From the NCBI RefSeq assembly GCF_902706185.1, contig NZ_CACSJM010000020.1, positions 1 to 55,525 of the forward strand: a stretch of 55,525 bases of DNA, read 5' to 3'. Source of the DNA: Roseomonas sp. 18066. GTDB lineage: Bacteria > Pseudomonadota > Alphaproteobacteria > Acetobacterales > Acetobacteraceae. The notes below the pieces were generated by a model that was not told where the DNA came from, searched no databases, and saw only the letters and a list, made by a program, of their open reading frames with translations. Shown piece by piece: positions 17,022 through 25,755 of this stretch. Made by a program: the position numbers and the translations under genes. The stretch's first letter is position 1, and every line of letters starts with the position of its first letter.

Positions 17022-18412
17022 GGCGCGGCGGGCTGCGGGTCGAGCGGCTGGCGGTGCGGGGTGCTGCCGGCCCGATCCTGCACGACGTGTCCTTCGCCGT
17101 GGAACCCGGCGGCACCTTCATCCTGCTGGGCGAGAGCGGCTCGGGGAAGTCGCTGGTGCTGCATGCGCTGATGGGCACGCTGCCGCCCGGGCTGCAGGCG
17201 ACCGGCCGCGCCTTCTGGGGCGAGACCGAGCTGCTGGCGCTGCCACCGCGCCAGCGCCGCCAGCTGTGGGGCCGCGAGATCGGCCTGCTGCCGCAGGAGC
17301 CCTGGCTGGCGCTGGACCCCTCGATGCGGGCGGTCGAGCAGGTGGCGGAGGTGCATCGCTTCCAGCATGGCGCCCGGCCCGCGGCGGCGCGGCGGCTGGC
17401 GCGGCTGGGGCTGGCCGCCTTCGGCCTCGGCGGCCATGGCGGGCATTACCCGCACCAGCTGTCGGGCGGCATGTGCCAGCGCGTCGCCCTGGCCACGGCG
17501 CGCGCCGGCCAGGCGGGGCTGTTCCTGGCCGACGAGCCGACCAAGGGCCTCGACGCCGCCCGCGTCGACGAGGTGGCGCTGGGGCTGCAGGCCGCTGCCG
17601 CCGATGGCCAGACCAGCGTGGTGGTGACGCATGACCTGGCGCTGGCGGCGCGGCTGGGCGGCGAGGCGGCGGTGCTGCTGGAAGGCCGGCTGCTGGAGCG
17701 CGGGCCGGTGGCGCAGCTCGTGTCGACGCCGTCGCATGACTATACCCGCGCCCTGGTCGGCGCCCTGCCGGTGAACTGGCCGGACCGGGCGCCGCCGCCG
17801 CCGCCCGGCCCCGCCGTCATGGCCGGCCGCGGCCTGGCCAAGTCCTTCGGCGGCCGCAGGCTGTTCGACGGGCTCGACCTCGGCATCGCGGCGGGGCAGA
17901 TCGTCGCCGTCACCGGCCCCAGCGGCTGCGGCAAGTCGACGCTGGGCAACATGCTGCTCGGCCTGGCGCGGCCGGATCGCGGCGAGGTGCGCCGCCAGCC
18001 CGGCATCGCCGCGCACCGCTTCCAGAAGCTGTATCAGGATCCGCCGAGCTCCTTCGCGCCGCACCTGGCGGTCGGCCGCGGCTTCGCCGACCTGGCGCGG
18101 CTGCACGGCACGGCCTTCAGCGCCGTGCCGCCGATCCTGGCCCGGCTGGGCCTGGCCGAGACGCTGCTGCAGCGGCCGCCCGGTCAGCTGTCGGGCGGCG
18201 AGCTGCAGCGGCTGTCGCTGGCGCGCTCGCTGCTGCTGCGCCCGGTCTTCCTCTTCGCCGACGAGCCCAGCTCCCGCCTCGATCCGCTGGCGCAGCGCAC
18301 CGTCATGCAGCTGCTGGCCGAGCTGGCCGCGGAGGAGGATCTCGCCGTGCTGCTGGTCACCCATGACGAGGCGATCGCCGCGAAGATGGCCAGCATCCGG
18401 CTGCGGCTGTGA
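17018..18412 (+). CDS. Fused double ATPase of the family-5 importer (DppD-DppF fusion)
   Basis: The 464-residue protein contains two complete ABC ATPase domains in one chain. Domain 1 has Walker A GESGSGKS (residues 38-45), signature LSGGMCQRV and Walker [13 protein letters not shown]. Domain 2 has Walker [10 protein letters not shown] (near residue 300), signature LSGGELQRL and Walker [14 protein letters not shown] proline-rich linker ([10 protein letters not shown]) joins them. Most Dpp/Opp/Nik systems use two separate proteins; fused forms such as YejF exist. The GTG start overlaps the permease stop, and the 18412 stop ends the operon. Confidence 0.92.
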   Translation: MRRGGLRVERLAVRGAAGPILHDVSFAVEPGGTFILLGESGSGKSLVLHALMGTLPPGLQATGRAFWGETELLALPPRQRRQLWGREIGLLPQEPWLALDPSMRAVEQVAEVHRFQHGARPAAARRLARLGLAAFGLGGHGGHYPHQLSGGMCQRVALATARAGQAGLFLADEPTKGLDAARVDEVALGLQAAAADGQTSVVVTHDLALAARLGGEAAVLLEGRLLERGPVAQLVSTPSHDYTRALVGALPVNWPDRAPPPPPGPAVMAGRGLAKSFGGRRLFDGLDLGIAAGQIVAVTGPSGCGKSTLGNMLLGLARPDRGEVRRQPGIAAHRFQKLYQDPPSSFAPHLAVGRGFADLARLHGTAFSAVPPILARLGLAETLLQRPPGQLSGGELQRLSLARSLLLRPVFLFADEPSSRLDPLAQRTVMQLLAELAAEEDLAVLLVTHDEAIAAKMASIRLRL

Positions 18413-18428
18413 CGCGCCGGCGCGGCGC

Positions 18429-19214
18429 TCAGACCGTCGGCACCGTGCCGCCGTCGATGACGTATTCAACGCCGCTGATCGCGGCGGCGCGCGGCGAGAC
18501 GAGGAAGGCGACCAGGTCGGCGACCTCCTGCGGAAGGGCCGGGCGGCCCAGCGGGATGCCGCCCAGGCTGTCCATGATGATCCGCTTGCCGCCTTCGTAG
18601 TCGGTGCCGGCCTGGTCGGCGAGGCGCTCCGCCAGGCGCACCGAGGCCTCGGTCTCCACCCAGCCGGGCGAGACCCGCACGACGCGCACGCCCTTCGGCG
18701 TCACCTCCTTCGACAGCGCCTTGCTGTAGGTGGCCAGGGCGCCCTTGGCGGCGGCATAGGCGGTGGTGGATTCCGGCAGCGGCAGCGTGCGCTGGATCGA
18801 GGTCACATGGATCACCACGCCCGCTCCGCGCGCCACCATGCCCGGCACCAGCGCGCGGTCGAGGCGCACCGCCGCCATCAGGTTCTGGTTGATCTCGGTC
18901 ATCCAGGTCGCGTCGTCGAGCGCGGCATAGCCGCCGCCGGCGGCGCTCGATCCGCCCAGCACATTGACCAGGATGTCGACGCCGCCGAGCTCGGCCCCGG
19001 CGAAGTCAGCGAGGCGGGCGCAGCCCTCGGCCGACAGCAGGTCGGCCGCGAGGAAGCGAACCCCTTCGGGCAGAGCGTCGGGTATCGACCGGGCGGCCGT
19101 CACGACGCTGGCGCCCGCAGCCAGCAGCGCCGCGACCACCGCGGCGCCGACGCCCTTGCTGCCGCCGGTTACCACGGCGCGCTGGCCGGGCAGATCGATC
19201 CACCGCCCGCTCAC
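18429..19214 (-). CDS. SDR-family oxidoreductase
   Basis: The 261-residue classical SDR has the cofactor loop [15 protein letters not shown], then [11 protein letters not shown] (a variant of NNAG), the Ser in [12 protein letters not shown], and the catalytic pair in [19 protein letters not shown] and [15 protein letters not shown] close the fold. Its start overlaps the stop of the SnoaL-like gene (ATGA, 19211-19214). The pair is divergent from the HxlR regulator at 19594, suggesting a small inducible detoxification or catabolic unit. Confidence 0.9.
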   Translation of the reverse strand: MSGRWIDLPGQRAVVTGGSKGVGAAVVAALLAAGASVVTAARSIPDALPEGVRFLAADLLSAEGCARLADFAGAELGGVDILVNVLGGSSAAGGGYAALDDATWMTEINQNLMAAVRLDRALVPGMVARGAGVVIHVTSIQRTLPLPESTTAYAAAKGALATYSKALSKEVTPKGVRVVRVSPGWVETEASVRLAERLADQAGTDYEGGKRIIMDSLGGIPLGRPALPQEVADLVAFLVSPRAAAISGVEYVIDGGTVPTV

Positions 19215-19537
19215 GCGCCGATCTCCAGCTCGGCGACGCGGCCGTCGCGCAGGGTGAAGCGGTGGTTAAGCGTCAGCGGGCTTCCAGGAAACTCGCCGGT
19301 CACCTCGGCCGGGACGATCACGGTATTTCCCCGCGCCTCCACAGACAGCGGGCGGGCCGTGGAAGGCGTGCGCGCCATCGTGTCGACTCGCCAGTCGCGG
19401 ATCGCCTGGATCCCGCGATGGTCCCTGGCCTCGTCATGGACGACAGCCTCCGCCGCGAAGACGCTGGCCAGCGCGACGAGATTGGCGTCCGGGGCGAGAC
19501 CGAAATAGGTGGCCACGGGATGAGGCAGGTGCGGCAT
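19211..19537 (-). CDS. SnoaL-like (NTF2-fold) protein
   Basis: The 108-residue protein has the SnoaL pattern: [20 protein letters not shown], a central [20 protein letters not shown] strand pair and a final [14 protein letters not shown]. Such proteins are small cone-shaped domains, some enzymatic (isomerases, cyclases), many uncharacterised. It is translated before the SDR with a 4-bp overlap and is transcribed away from the HxlR gene, with 56 bp between starts. Confidence 0.82.
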   Translation of the reverse strand: MPHLPHPVATYFGLAPDANLVALASVFAAEAVVHDEARDHRGIQAIRDWRVDTMARTPSTARPLSVEARGNTVIVPAEVTGEFPGSPLTLNHRFTLRDGRVAELEIGA

Positions 19538-19593
19538 GTCGTCTCCTGTGATCCGTCGTTGCGGTTCCAGGGAGATCGCCTTAAGCAGAGATC

Positions 19594-19959
19594 ATGACAA
19601 GTACGCACGAAAAAGTAGGGTACGCACCTGAAAGTAAGCGCACCCCCTACACGCCGCTGACCGCAGCATCCGGCGTCGAGGCGGTCATCCGGATGCTGGA
19701 AGGCCGTTGGAAGCTGGTGATCCTGTTTCACCTGTTCGGCGGCCAGCTGCTGCGCTTCTCCGATCTCGAGCGCGCGATCCCCGCCATTTCGCAGAAGATG
19801 CTGATCCAGCAGCTCCGCCAGATGGAGACGGACGGTATCGTCACCCGCATCGTGCACCACCAGGTGCCGCCGAAGGTCGAGTACGGGCTGACACCATGGG
19901 GTCAGTCGCTGTGCCCGGCGCTGGACGCGCTGCTGAAATGGGCGGAAGCCAAGTCATAG
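19594..19959 (+). CDS. HxlR-family winged-helix regulator
   Basis: The 121-residue protein has the HxlR core AVIRMLEGRWKLVILFHLFG then LLRFSDLERAIPAISQKMLI, QQLRQMETDGIV and KVEYGLTPWGQSL. This is the standard single winged-helix domain of 90-110 residues, with a slightly long N-terminal tail here. It is divergent from the SnoaL/SDR pair and probably represses it. Two near-copies of a 19-base unit (19601-19619 and 19620-19638) lie within the first codons and could be an operator. Confidence 0.9.
   Translation: MTSTHEKVGYAPESKRTPYTPLTAASGVEAVIRMLEGRWKLVILFHLFGGQLLRFSDLERAIPAISQKMLIQQLRQMETDGIVTRIVHHQVPPKVEYGLTPWGQSLCPALDALLKWAEAKS
19601..19638. repeat. Tandem 19-bp direct repeat in start of HxlR gene
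   Basis: Both units begin GTACGCAC and share AAAGTA near the end; 15 of 19 positions agree. The sequence lies in codons 3-15 of the HxlR gene, next to the divergent intergenic region. It may be a binding site for the regulator or a chance duplication. Confidence 0.45.
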
Positions 19960-20079
19960 GCGGGAAACTTCGCCAGGCGAGGCCCGATGCGACGCCCCCG
20001 TCACCGGAGGCCGGCTGGCCGCAGCCATCTCCGCTTCCCGGCTGACGGACCACGCCACGCCCCGACAAGCCCAACGCCC

Positions 20080-20462
20080 TCCCGCTGAGCACCATCCGGG
20101 ACGTCCAGGCTGAAGACTCAATCGGATCGGCCAGAAACAGGCGGTTGCGACGAGGGCCACGGCGGAGAGGACGTTCCTGGCGAGGCGGTCGTAGCGTGTC
20201 GCGATGCGGCACCAGTCTTTCATGCGCCGGAACATGCGTTCGATGACGCTGCACCTGCGGTAGGCATGGCGGGACGGGATAACCACCTCGGCGCCTTGCG
20301 CTGCCAAGGGCCTGCGGAGGTGATCGATATCCTAGGCCTTGTCGGCCAGCAGGCGGCGAGGCCAGGCGATGCCGTTCAGCAGGCTGGCGGCGACGCTGAT
20401 GTCGGCGACGGTGCCCGGCGTCAGGACGAAGGCGAGCGGTCGGCCTTCAGCATTGGCCACAG
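20080..20462 (-). pseudogene. IS5-family (IS427-like) transposase relic with amber codon
   Basis: Read on the minus strand from 20462, the frame gives NAEGRPLAFVLTPGTVAD, then LLNGIAWPRRLLADKA. A TAG stop stands where the family has Tyr (DKaYD). The same frame continues HAYRRCSVIERMFRRMKDW then CRIATRYDRLARNVLSAVAL. So one nonsense codon (20329-20331) breaks an otherwise intact C-terminal half. The N-terminal half is missing; the fragment ends abruptly against the truncated ABC permease at about 20462. From 19960 to 20080 no gene is seen; the region probably includes the element's end. Confidence 0.75.
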
Positions 20463-21182
20463 CACATGTGCTGGCCGCGCTGATCCTGGCCTGGCAGGCG
20501 CTGCCGCAGCTTGGCGTCATCCGGCCGCTGTTCCTGCCACCGCTCAGCCAGGCGGTGATGGCGGGGCTGACCGACTGGCGCGGCTATGGCGCCGCCCTGG
20601 CGGTGACCCTGGCCGAGGTGGCGCTGGCGCTGCTGCTGGCCTGTGGCGGCGGCATCCTGGGCGGCGCGCGGCTGGCCAGCACGCGGGCCGCCCGCCGGCT
20701 GGTGCTGCCGCTGGTGGCCACCCTCTATGCCGTGCCGCTGGTCATCCTCTCCCCGGTCTTCGCCGCCTGGTTCGGCATCGGCCCGGCCTCCAAGGTCGCC
20801 TTCGCCACTATCTGCGGCCTGTTCCTGACGCCGCTCGGCACCGTCGCCGGGCTGTGGACCAGCGAGCCGCTATTACCTGCTGACCGCGCGCAGCCTGGGC
20901 GCCAGCCGCTGGCAGCGCATCCGGCACGTCATGCTGCCCGCCGCCCTGTCGACCCTGCTGGCCAGCCTTCGCCTCGGCGGCACGCTGGTCATCGTCGGCG
21001 TGGTGGTGGCCGAGATGCTGGCCGCCGCGGCGGGCATCGGCTTCCTCATCACCTCCGCCCGCACCGTGCTGGACAGCCCGCGCGTCTTCGCCGGCCTGCT
21101 GCTGGTGCTGCTGCTGGCCGCGCTCTTCGACCTTTCCATGCGCGCGCTCGAACGCGCCCTCGGCCACCGCGCCACGCCATGA
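20463..21182 (+). pseudogene. Truncated, frameshifted ABC permease (NitT/TauT type)
   Basis: The first frame gives LGVIRPLFLPPLSQAVMAGL, then GYGAALAVTLAEVALALLLA and VPLVILSPVFAAWFGIGPAS. A second frame continues SRYYLLTARSLGASRWQRIR then MLPAALSTLLASLRLGGTLV. The frame changes near 20860-20868. This is a SsuC/TauC-like permease whose first residues were lost to the IS5 relic. Its TGA overlaps the ATG of the MetE-like remnant (ATGA at 21179-21182), showing it was part of an operon. It is non-functional as read. Confidence 0.85.
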
Positions 21183-21683
21183 ACAAGGTTTCCTTCGCCA
21201 TGACCGAGACGCTTCCGCCACTGCCCACAACCATCGTCGGCAGCTATTCGCAGCCGGCCTGGCTGGTCGACCACGAAGCCCTGCGCAGCCGCCGGCGTCG
21301 AAGGCACCACCGCCGTCCATCTTTGTTTCGGCTACGCCGACATGGTCGACAGGAAGCCCAGCGGCTACGATTTCCTGCCCGAGCTGACCGCCTGCGTCGC
21401 GCAGCAGATTGCCATCGAGGCGGCGCAGCCGAAACTGGACCTCGCCGTGCTGAAGGATCTTCCGGGGAAGACGGTGACGGTCGGCGTGCTGGACCTCAGC
21501 GCCGCCGACGTCGAAACGCCGGAGGCGGTCGCCGGCCGCATCCGCACCGCCCTCGACGTGCTGCCGCCGGAGCGGATCGTTGTCGCCCCGGATTGCGGCA
21601 TGAAGTACCTGCCGCGCGCGCGGGCCTTCGCCAAGCAGAAGACCATGGCCGAGGGCGTGGCGCTGCTGCGCCAGGCGCTGTGA
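21179..21683 (+). pseudogene. MetE-like methionine synthase-family gene with large internal deletion
   Basis: The start encodes LPTTIVGSYSQPAWLVDHEA, the N-terminus of small UROD/MetE-like proteins. After about 24 recognisable residues the frame breaks at about 21290. The C-terminal part follows in another frame: GTTAVHLCFGYADMVDRKPS, later DLSAADVETPEAVAGRIRTA and PERIVVAPDCGMKYLPR. The last piece carries the zinc-site cysteine. About 600 bp are missing compared with full-length members of about 340-370 residues (estimated from family knowledge). Its TGA overlaps the GTG of the next gene (21680-21683). Confidence 0.82.
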
Positions 21684-22464
21684 CCGCCCTGCGGCCGGGC
21701 GGCAATGTCGCGGTGAAGGACGAGATCCGCGAATACTGCACACAGCGGGCCGGGACCTTCGACCTGTCGCCCGGCCATGGCATGGCATGGCGACCATGGC
21801 GGAGCGCGAGGCCTGGGCCACGCTGCTGCGCCGCCATCTGGGTGCCGAGGCGCGGCAGGTGCTGGAGCTCGCCTTCGGCACCGGCGAGGTGACCGGCGTG
21901 CTGCTGCCGATGGGCCTGTCGGTCACCGGCCTCGACCTGACCGAAGCAATGTTGTGCCGGGCGAAAGCCAAGCATGCCGGGGCGCCAGGGCTGCGGCTGT
22001 TCCTGGGCGACGCCGAGGCCACCGGCGAGCCCGGCGCCGCCTACGATGCCGTGGTCAGCCGCCATCTGGTCTGGACGCTTGTGGACCCCGCCGCCTTCCG
22101 CGACTGGCACCGCGTGCTGCGGCCCGGCGGCCGCGTGGTGATCGCCGATGGCGACTATGTTCGCCAGGGCGCGTTCGACCGTCTGCGGCTGCGCCTGTCG
22201 AACTGGCTGGCGACAGCCCAGGGGGCAACGAGCCCCGCCATCGACTGGGCGGCGCATGCGGCGATCCAGCGTCAGGTCTTCTTCCGTGAGGGCCTGCGGC
22301 CGCAACCGCTGCGCCGGATGCTTGAGGAAGCAGGCTTCACCGATTTCCGGCTGGAGCGGCCGCGTGGTCCGCATGCGGCGCAGCGACGCGGCGCACCACT
22401 GCGGCAGAAGCTGCGCGTCGGCATCTGGAACAGCTTCGTGCTGTCCTGCGGCAAGCCGGATTGA
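21680..22464 (+). pseudogene. Class I SAM methyltransferase split by a 5-bp repeat expansion
   Basis: From GTG 21680 the frame reads VKDEIREYCTQRAGTFDLSP, the usual N-terminus of this methyltransferase family, then runs into (CATGG)x3 at 21776-21790 and shifts. The remainder is open from ATG 21787: EAWATLLRRHLG, motif I VLELAFGTGEVTGVLL, GLDLTEAMLCRA and HRVLRPGGRVVIADGDY. Removing one CATGG unit restores a single frame (GHGMATMAEREAW). The 225-residue part from 21787 could still be made, but it lacks the N-terminal helices that cover the SAM site. It is the last gene of the decayed permease/MetE operon. Confidence 0.75.
21776..21790. repeat. (CATGG)x3 short tandem repeat
   Basis: Three exact CATGG units in a row sit in codons about 33-37 of the methyltransferase. 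Five is not a multiple of three, so each gain or loss shifts the frame. Two units would give the intact gene. Confidence 0.85.
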
Positions 22465-22693
22465 CGCTGGAGGCCATTGTCCTTCCCGCTTGGGGACGGC
22501 CGGGACATCTTCTGATGACACCGATAAAAGCGTGTCAGCCACGCCAGGTTCGGCGAAGTGCGGATCGCCGATTTAGAAGGTGCAGACTGCGGCACGCCGC
22601 GTGACGAATGGTCGACCATGAAGCCTCGACCTTCCCCCCGGCAACGGCATCGATGACAGGAAGGACGTCAGCGCCAGCGGGGTGGCGCACCCA

Positions 22694-23410
22694 TCACGGG
22701 CGGACGCTGCGTTCCTCGATCAGCTTTCTGTAGTTCGCCTGGACGCGCTCCGCAGCCGTCGACAGATGCGCTTCCAGGATGGCAAGCGCGGTGGCAGCGT
22801 CCCGACGTTCGCAGGCGTCGAGCAAAGCCCCGTGCTCCGCGGTGATGTAGCCCGGCACCGCCGCGGCGCCGCGCGCCACTAGCGTCGCATTGCCATATCG
22901 GTGGGAGATCGCGTGCGCCTGCTCGATGAAGGCGAGGATGTGGCGACGACCGCAGGGCGCATAGAGCGCCATGTGGAAGCGCAGGTTCCAGGCGAAGAGC
23001 TCCTCGACAGCGAATCCCTGCTCCACTTCCTCCAGCATTGCCCTGGCAAGCCGGGTGTCGCGGCTGGTCAGGTCCGGGATGGCCAGGCGCAGGGCCAGCG
23101 GCTCCAGGGCCAGCCGCGCCTCCCAGGCGTCCTGCAGCTCCAGGCTGCTTTCCGGCGCGACGACGAAGCCCCTGTTCCGCTCGAAGCCGACCAGCCGGAC
23201 GCCCTCGAGTTCCCGGAGAGCTTCCCGCACCGGGATGGTGCTGACCTCCAGCGCGCGCGCCAGCGGCTCGATCCGCACCGCCTCTCCCCCAGGCAGCAGG
23301 CCGACGATGATGGCCTCGCGCAGCACGGCGGCGACGAAGGCCGGGACCGGCCTCTCGTCCCGGCCGACCCTCGCGGCGATGGCCCGCAGGCGATCCTGCC
23401 GGTCATCCAT
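22694..23410 (-). CDS. GntR-family (FadR/FCD) transcriptional regulator
   Basis: The 238-residue protein has an N-terminal winged helix (AAVLREAIIVGLLPGGEAVR, then ALEVSTIPVREALRELEGV). The FCD ligand domain follows, with metal-site histidines in NLRFHMALYAPCG and ITAEHGALLDACERRD. I chose ATG 23410; the frame is open further upstream, but that part crosses the operator and has no conserved content. It faces the operon starting at 23593 across a perfect inverted repeat, so it very likely autoregulates and controls that operon. The effector is probably a small carboxylate or amino acid, by family. Confidence 0.88.
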   Translation of the reverse strand: MDDRQDRLRAIAARVGRDERPVPAFVAAVLREAIIVGLLPGGEAVRIEPLARALEVSTIPVREALRELEGVRLVGFERNRGFVVAPESSLELQDAWEARLALEPLALRLAIPDLTSRDTRLARAMLEEVEQGFAVEELFAWNLRFHMALYAPCGRRHILAFIEQAHAISHRYGNATLVARGAAAVPGYITAEHGALLDACERRDAATALAILEAHLSTAAERVQANYRKLIEERSVRP

Positions 23411-23536
23411 CTCGGATGCCGGGTCGGCGGCGGTGCGGGGCCGGGGTCGGCGGGATTTGAGGGCAGCGGGCGATGTCACGACTTTGATTATGTCCGATCC
23501 CAGGGGGCTGAAGGCAAGAGGCGGCAAGGACTCGAT

Positions 23537-23568
23537 ATCATATACGTTGACTATAAATCGTATATGAT
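23537..23568. promoter_or_regulatory. Perfect 10-bp inverted repeat between divergent promoters (GntR operator)
   Basis: ATCATATACG (23537-23546) and CGTATATGAT (23559-23568) are exact inverted copies separated by 12 bp. Each arm contains the hexamer TATGAT reading outward (5 of 6 to the -10 consensus), one towards each divergent gene. It is an A+T-rich island in 70% G+C DNA. The AAGGAGG ribosome-binding site at 23581-23587 follows. Binding by the neighbouring GntR protein is inferred from position. Confidence 0.75.
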
Positions 23569-23592
23569 TTCTGATCCTTGAAGGAGGACACC

Positions 23593-24639
23593 ATGCCCAG
23601 CTGCCATCACCTTCCCCTGGCCGTTGCCTTGCTCCTGGCATCGGCCCTTCCCTCTCCCGCATCGGCCCAGACCCAGCCGCCGCCACCCTCCTCCAGCGAC
23701 ACCCTGACGGTGGTGCGGTCGCGTGGGGTGGTGAATTGCGGCGTCAACAGAGGCGTGCCCGGCTTCGCCGCGCCGGACTCCACCGGCATCTATCGCGGCC
23801 TGGATGTGGATGTGTGCCGGGCGCTGGCCGCGGCCATCTTCGGCGACGCGAACAAGGTCAGCTACCGGCCGGTCACCGGCCAGACGCGGTTCCCGGCGCT
23901 GCAGAGCGGCGAGATCGACGTCCTGACCATGGAGGTCACCTGGACCTTCGCCCGCGATGCCGGGCTCGGCGTCAACTTCACGGCCATCAACTACTATGAC
24001 GGCCAGGGTTTCCTGGTGCGCCGGTCCGCAGGCGCGCGTTCGGCGCGCGACCTGGACGGCGCCTCGATCTGCGTCTCCCCCGGCAGCGCGACCGAGCTCA
24101 CTTTGGCCGACTATTTCCGCCAGCACCGCATGCGCTTCACCCCGGTGGTCATCGAGCGCGGCGACGATGCCGCCCAGGCCTATGTCAACGGCCGCTGCGA
24201 CGTGCTGACGACCGACCGGGGCCTGCTGGGCGCCCGGCTCAGCGCCACCATTCCGCGCCCCGAAGAACACGTGATCCTGCCCGACATCGTCTCGAAGGAA
24301 CCCTATTCGCCCGTCGTCCGCCAGGGCGACGACCGCTGGGGCGACATCGTCCGCTGGACCATCTGGGCGATGATCGAGGCCGAGGAATACGGCGTCACCG
24401 CCGCCAATGCCGAAGCGATGCGCGCCAGCGACCATCCGACCGTGCAGCGCCTGCTCGGCGTGGTCGGCGACTTCGGGCCGATGCTGGGCCTGCGTCCGGC
24501 CTGGGCCTTCGACATCATCCGCCAGGTCGGCAATTACGGCGAAAGCTACGACCGGAACCTGACGCCGCTCGGGCTCGAGCGCGGCATCAACCGGCTGTGG
24601 CGCGACGGCGGCCTGCTCTATGCGCCGCCGATGCGCTGA
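23593..24639 (+). CDS. AapJ/BztA-like amino-acid ABC transporter binding protein
   Basis: The 348-residue exported protein has a signal peptide ending PSPASAQ. The general L-amino-acid binding-protein pattern follows: RSRGVVNCGVNRGVPGFAAP, YRGLDVDVCRALAAAIFGD, LQSGEIDVLTMEVTWTFARD, ASICVSPGSATELTLADYF and VNGRCDVLTTDRGLL. The four cysteines match the two disulfides of this family. ATG 23593 has AAGGAGG six bases before it. It is the first gene of the GntR-linked operon, and no amino-acid permease or ATPase is nearby, so it must work with a transporter encoded elsewhere or act as a sensor. Confidence 0.93.
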   Translation: MPSCHHLPLAVALLLASALPSPASAQTQPPPPSSSDTLTVVRSRGVVNCGVNRGVPGFAAPDSTGIYRGLDVDVCRALAAAIFGDANKVSYRPVTGQTRFPALQSGEIDVLTMEVTWTFARDAGLGVNFTAINYYDGQGFLVRRSAGARSARDLDGASICVSPGSATELTLADYFRQHRMRFTPVVIERGDDAAQAYVNGRCDVLTTDRGLLGARLSATIPRPEEHVILPDIVSKEPYSPVVRQGDDRWGDIVRWTIWAMIEAEEYGVTAANAEAMRASDHPTVQRLLGVVGDFGPMLGLRPAWAFDIIRQVGNYGESYDRNLTPLGLERGINRLWRDGGLLYAPPMR

Positions 24640-24648
24640 GGCCGGCTG

Positions 24649-25755
24649 ATGACCAGGATTGCCGACTTCCGCTCCGACCTGATGTCCGGGATCCCGCCCG
24701 CCGCCCTGGAGGCGATGGTCCAGACAGCGCAGGGCGCGCCGGAGATGGGCTTTCGCGATGATCCGTTCCAGGCGCGGCTGGAGCGGGAGGTGGCGGAGCT
24801 GGCGGGCTTTGAGGAAGCCCTCTTCGTGCCGACCTGCACCCTGGCGAACCAGATCGCGCTGCGGCTCTGGTGTCGCCCCGGCGACTCCATCCTGGCCGCC
24901 ACCGACAGCCATGTGGCGAGCAGCGAGGCCGCGAGCACCGCTGGCCTGGCGGGCGTTGCCGTCAGGCGGCTGGCGGGCCTGCGGGGGCATCTGAGCCCGG
25001 GGACGGTGCAGGCAGCGCTCGCCGCACCCCAGGGGCCGGGCGCCCAGCCGACCAGCCTGGTCTGGCTGGAGAACACGCAGATGCGGGCGGGCGGCACCCT
25101 GGCCCCGGCCGGCTGGGGGGCGGCCATCGGCGAGCTCTGCCGCGGCGCCGGGCGGCGGGTGCATCTGGACGGCTCGCGCCTCTGGAACGCCGAGGCGGCG
25201 ACCGGCCTGCCGCTGGCGACCCTCGCCCAGGGCGCCGACAGCCTGTCGCTCAGCCTGAACAAGGCGATCGGCGCGCCGGCCGGCTCGCTCCTGCTCGGCA
25301 GCCGGGATTTCATCCGCGAGGCCGTCGCCGTGCGCGGCACGCTGGGCGGCGCCTGGCGCCCGGTCGGCTTCCTCGCGGCGGCCGCGATCGCGGCGCTGCG
25401 CGGCCGGACCGACCGGCTCGGTGCCGACCACCGCCGTGCCGGCCTGCTGCATGCCGGTCTCGCCGCGGCATTAGGCCATCGCGCGGGCGAGGCGCCGGAC
25501 ACCAACATCCTCCTCCTCGCCCTGCCCGAGGGCATCGCTGCATCCGACATCGTCGACCGGCTTCGCGGCGAGCATCTGCTGGCGCTGGCCCTCGACGAAG
25601 CGACGCTCCGCTTCGTGGTTCATGCCCGCATCGACGACCAGGCCATCGCGCAGGCGGTCGAGACGGTGCGGCGGATCATGTCCCACCAGGCTTCCAAACC
25701 GCCGCCCCCTTCCCCGCAACCGACCAGGACTGGAGACGCGATCAGATGGCCATGA
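24649..25755 (+). CDS. Low-specificity threonine aldolase (PLP enzyme)
   Basis: The 368-residue protein is a fold-type I PLP enzyme: DFRSDLMSGIPPAALEAM, PTCTLANQIAL, SHVASSEAAS, WLENTQMRAGGTL, VHLDGSRLWNAEAA (Asp174 and Arg177) and the PLP lysine in LSLSLNKAIGAPAGS (Lys205). The family cleaves L-threonine and other beta-hydroxy-amino acids to glycine plus an aldehyde. It follows the amino-acid binding protein by 9 bases, and its TGA overlaps the next gene. The context suggests it cleaves a beta-hydroxy-amino acid taken up or released by its neighbours. Confidence 0.9.
   Translation: MTRIADFRSDLMSGIPPAALEAMVQTAQGAPEMGFRDDPFQARLEREVAELAGFEEALFVPTCTLANQIALRLWCRPGDSILAATDSHVASSEAASTAGLAGVAVRRLAGLRGHLSPGTVQAALAAPQGPGAQPTSLVWLENTQMRAGGTLAPAGWGAAIGELCRGAGRRVHLDGSRLWNAEAATGLPLATLAQGADSLSLSLNKAIGAPAGSLLLGSRDFIREAVAVRGTLGGAWRPVGFLAAAAIAALRGRTDRLGADHRRAGLLHAGLAAALGHRAGEAPDTNILLLALPEGIAASDIVDRLRGEHLLALALDEATLRFVVHARIDDQAIAQAVETVRRIMSHQASKPPPPSPQPTRTGDAIRWP

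Noticed and set aside
19601..19638. CRISPR-like repeat
   Set aside because: There are only two imperfect units with no spacers, and no cas genes or longer arrays occur in the window.
23547..23575. TTGACT plus TCTGAT as the promoter of the amino-acid-binding-protein operon
   Set aside because: Transcription would start at about 23582, inside the AAGGAGG ribosome-binding site; TATGAT in the palindrome arm at 23563-23568 fits better as the -10.
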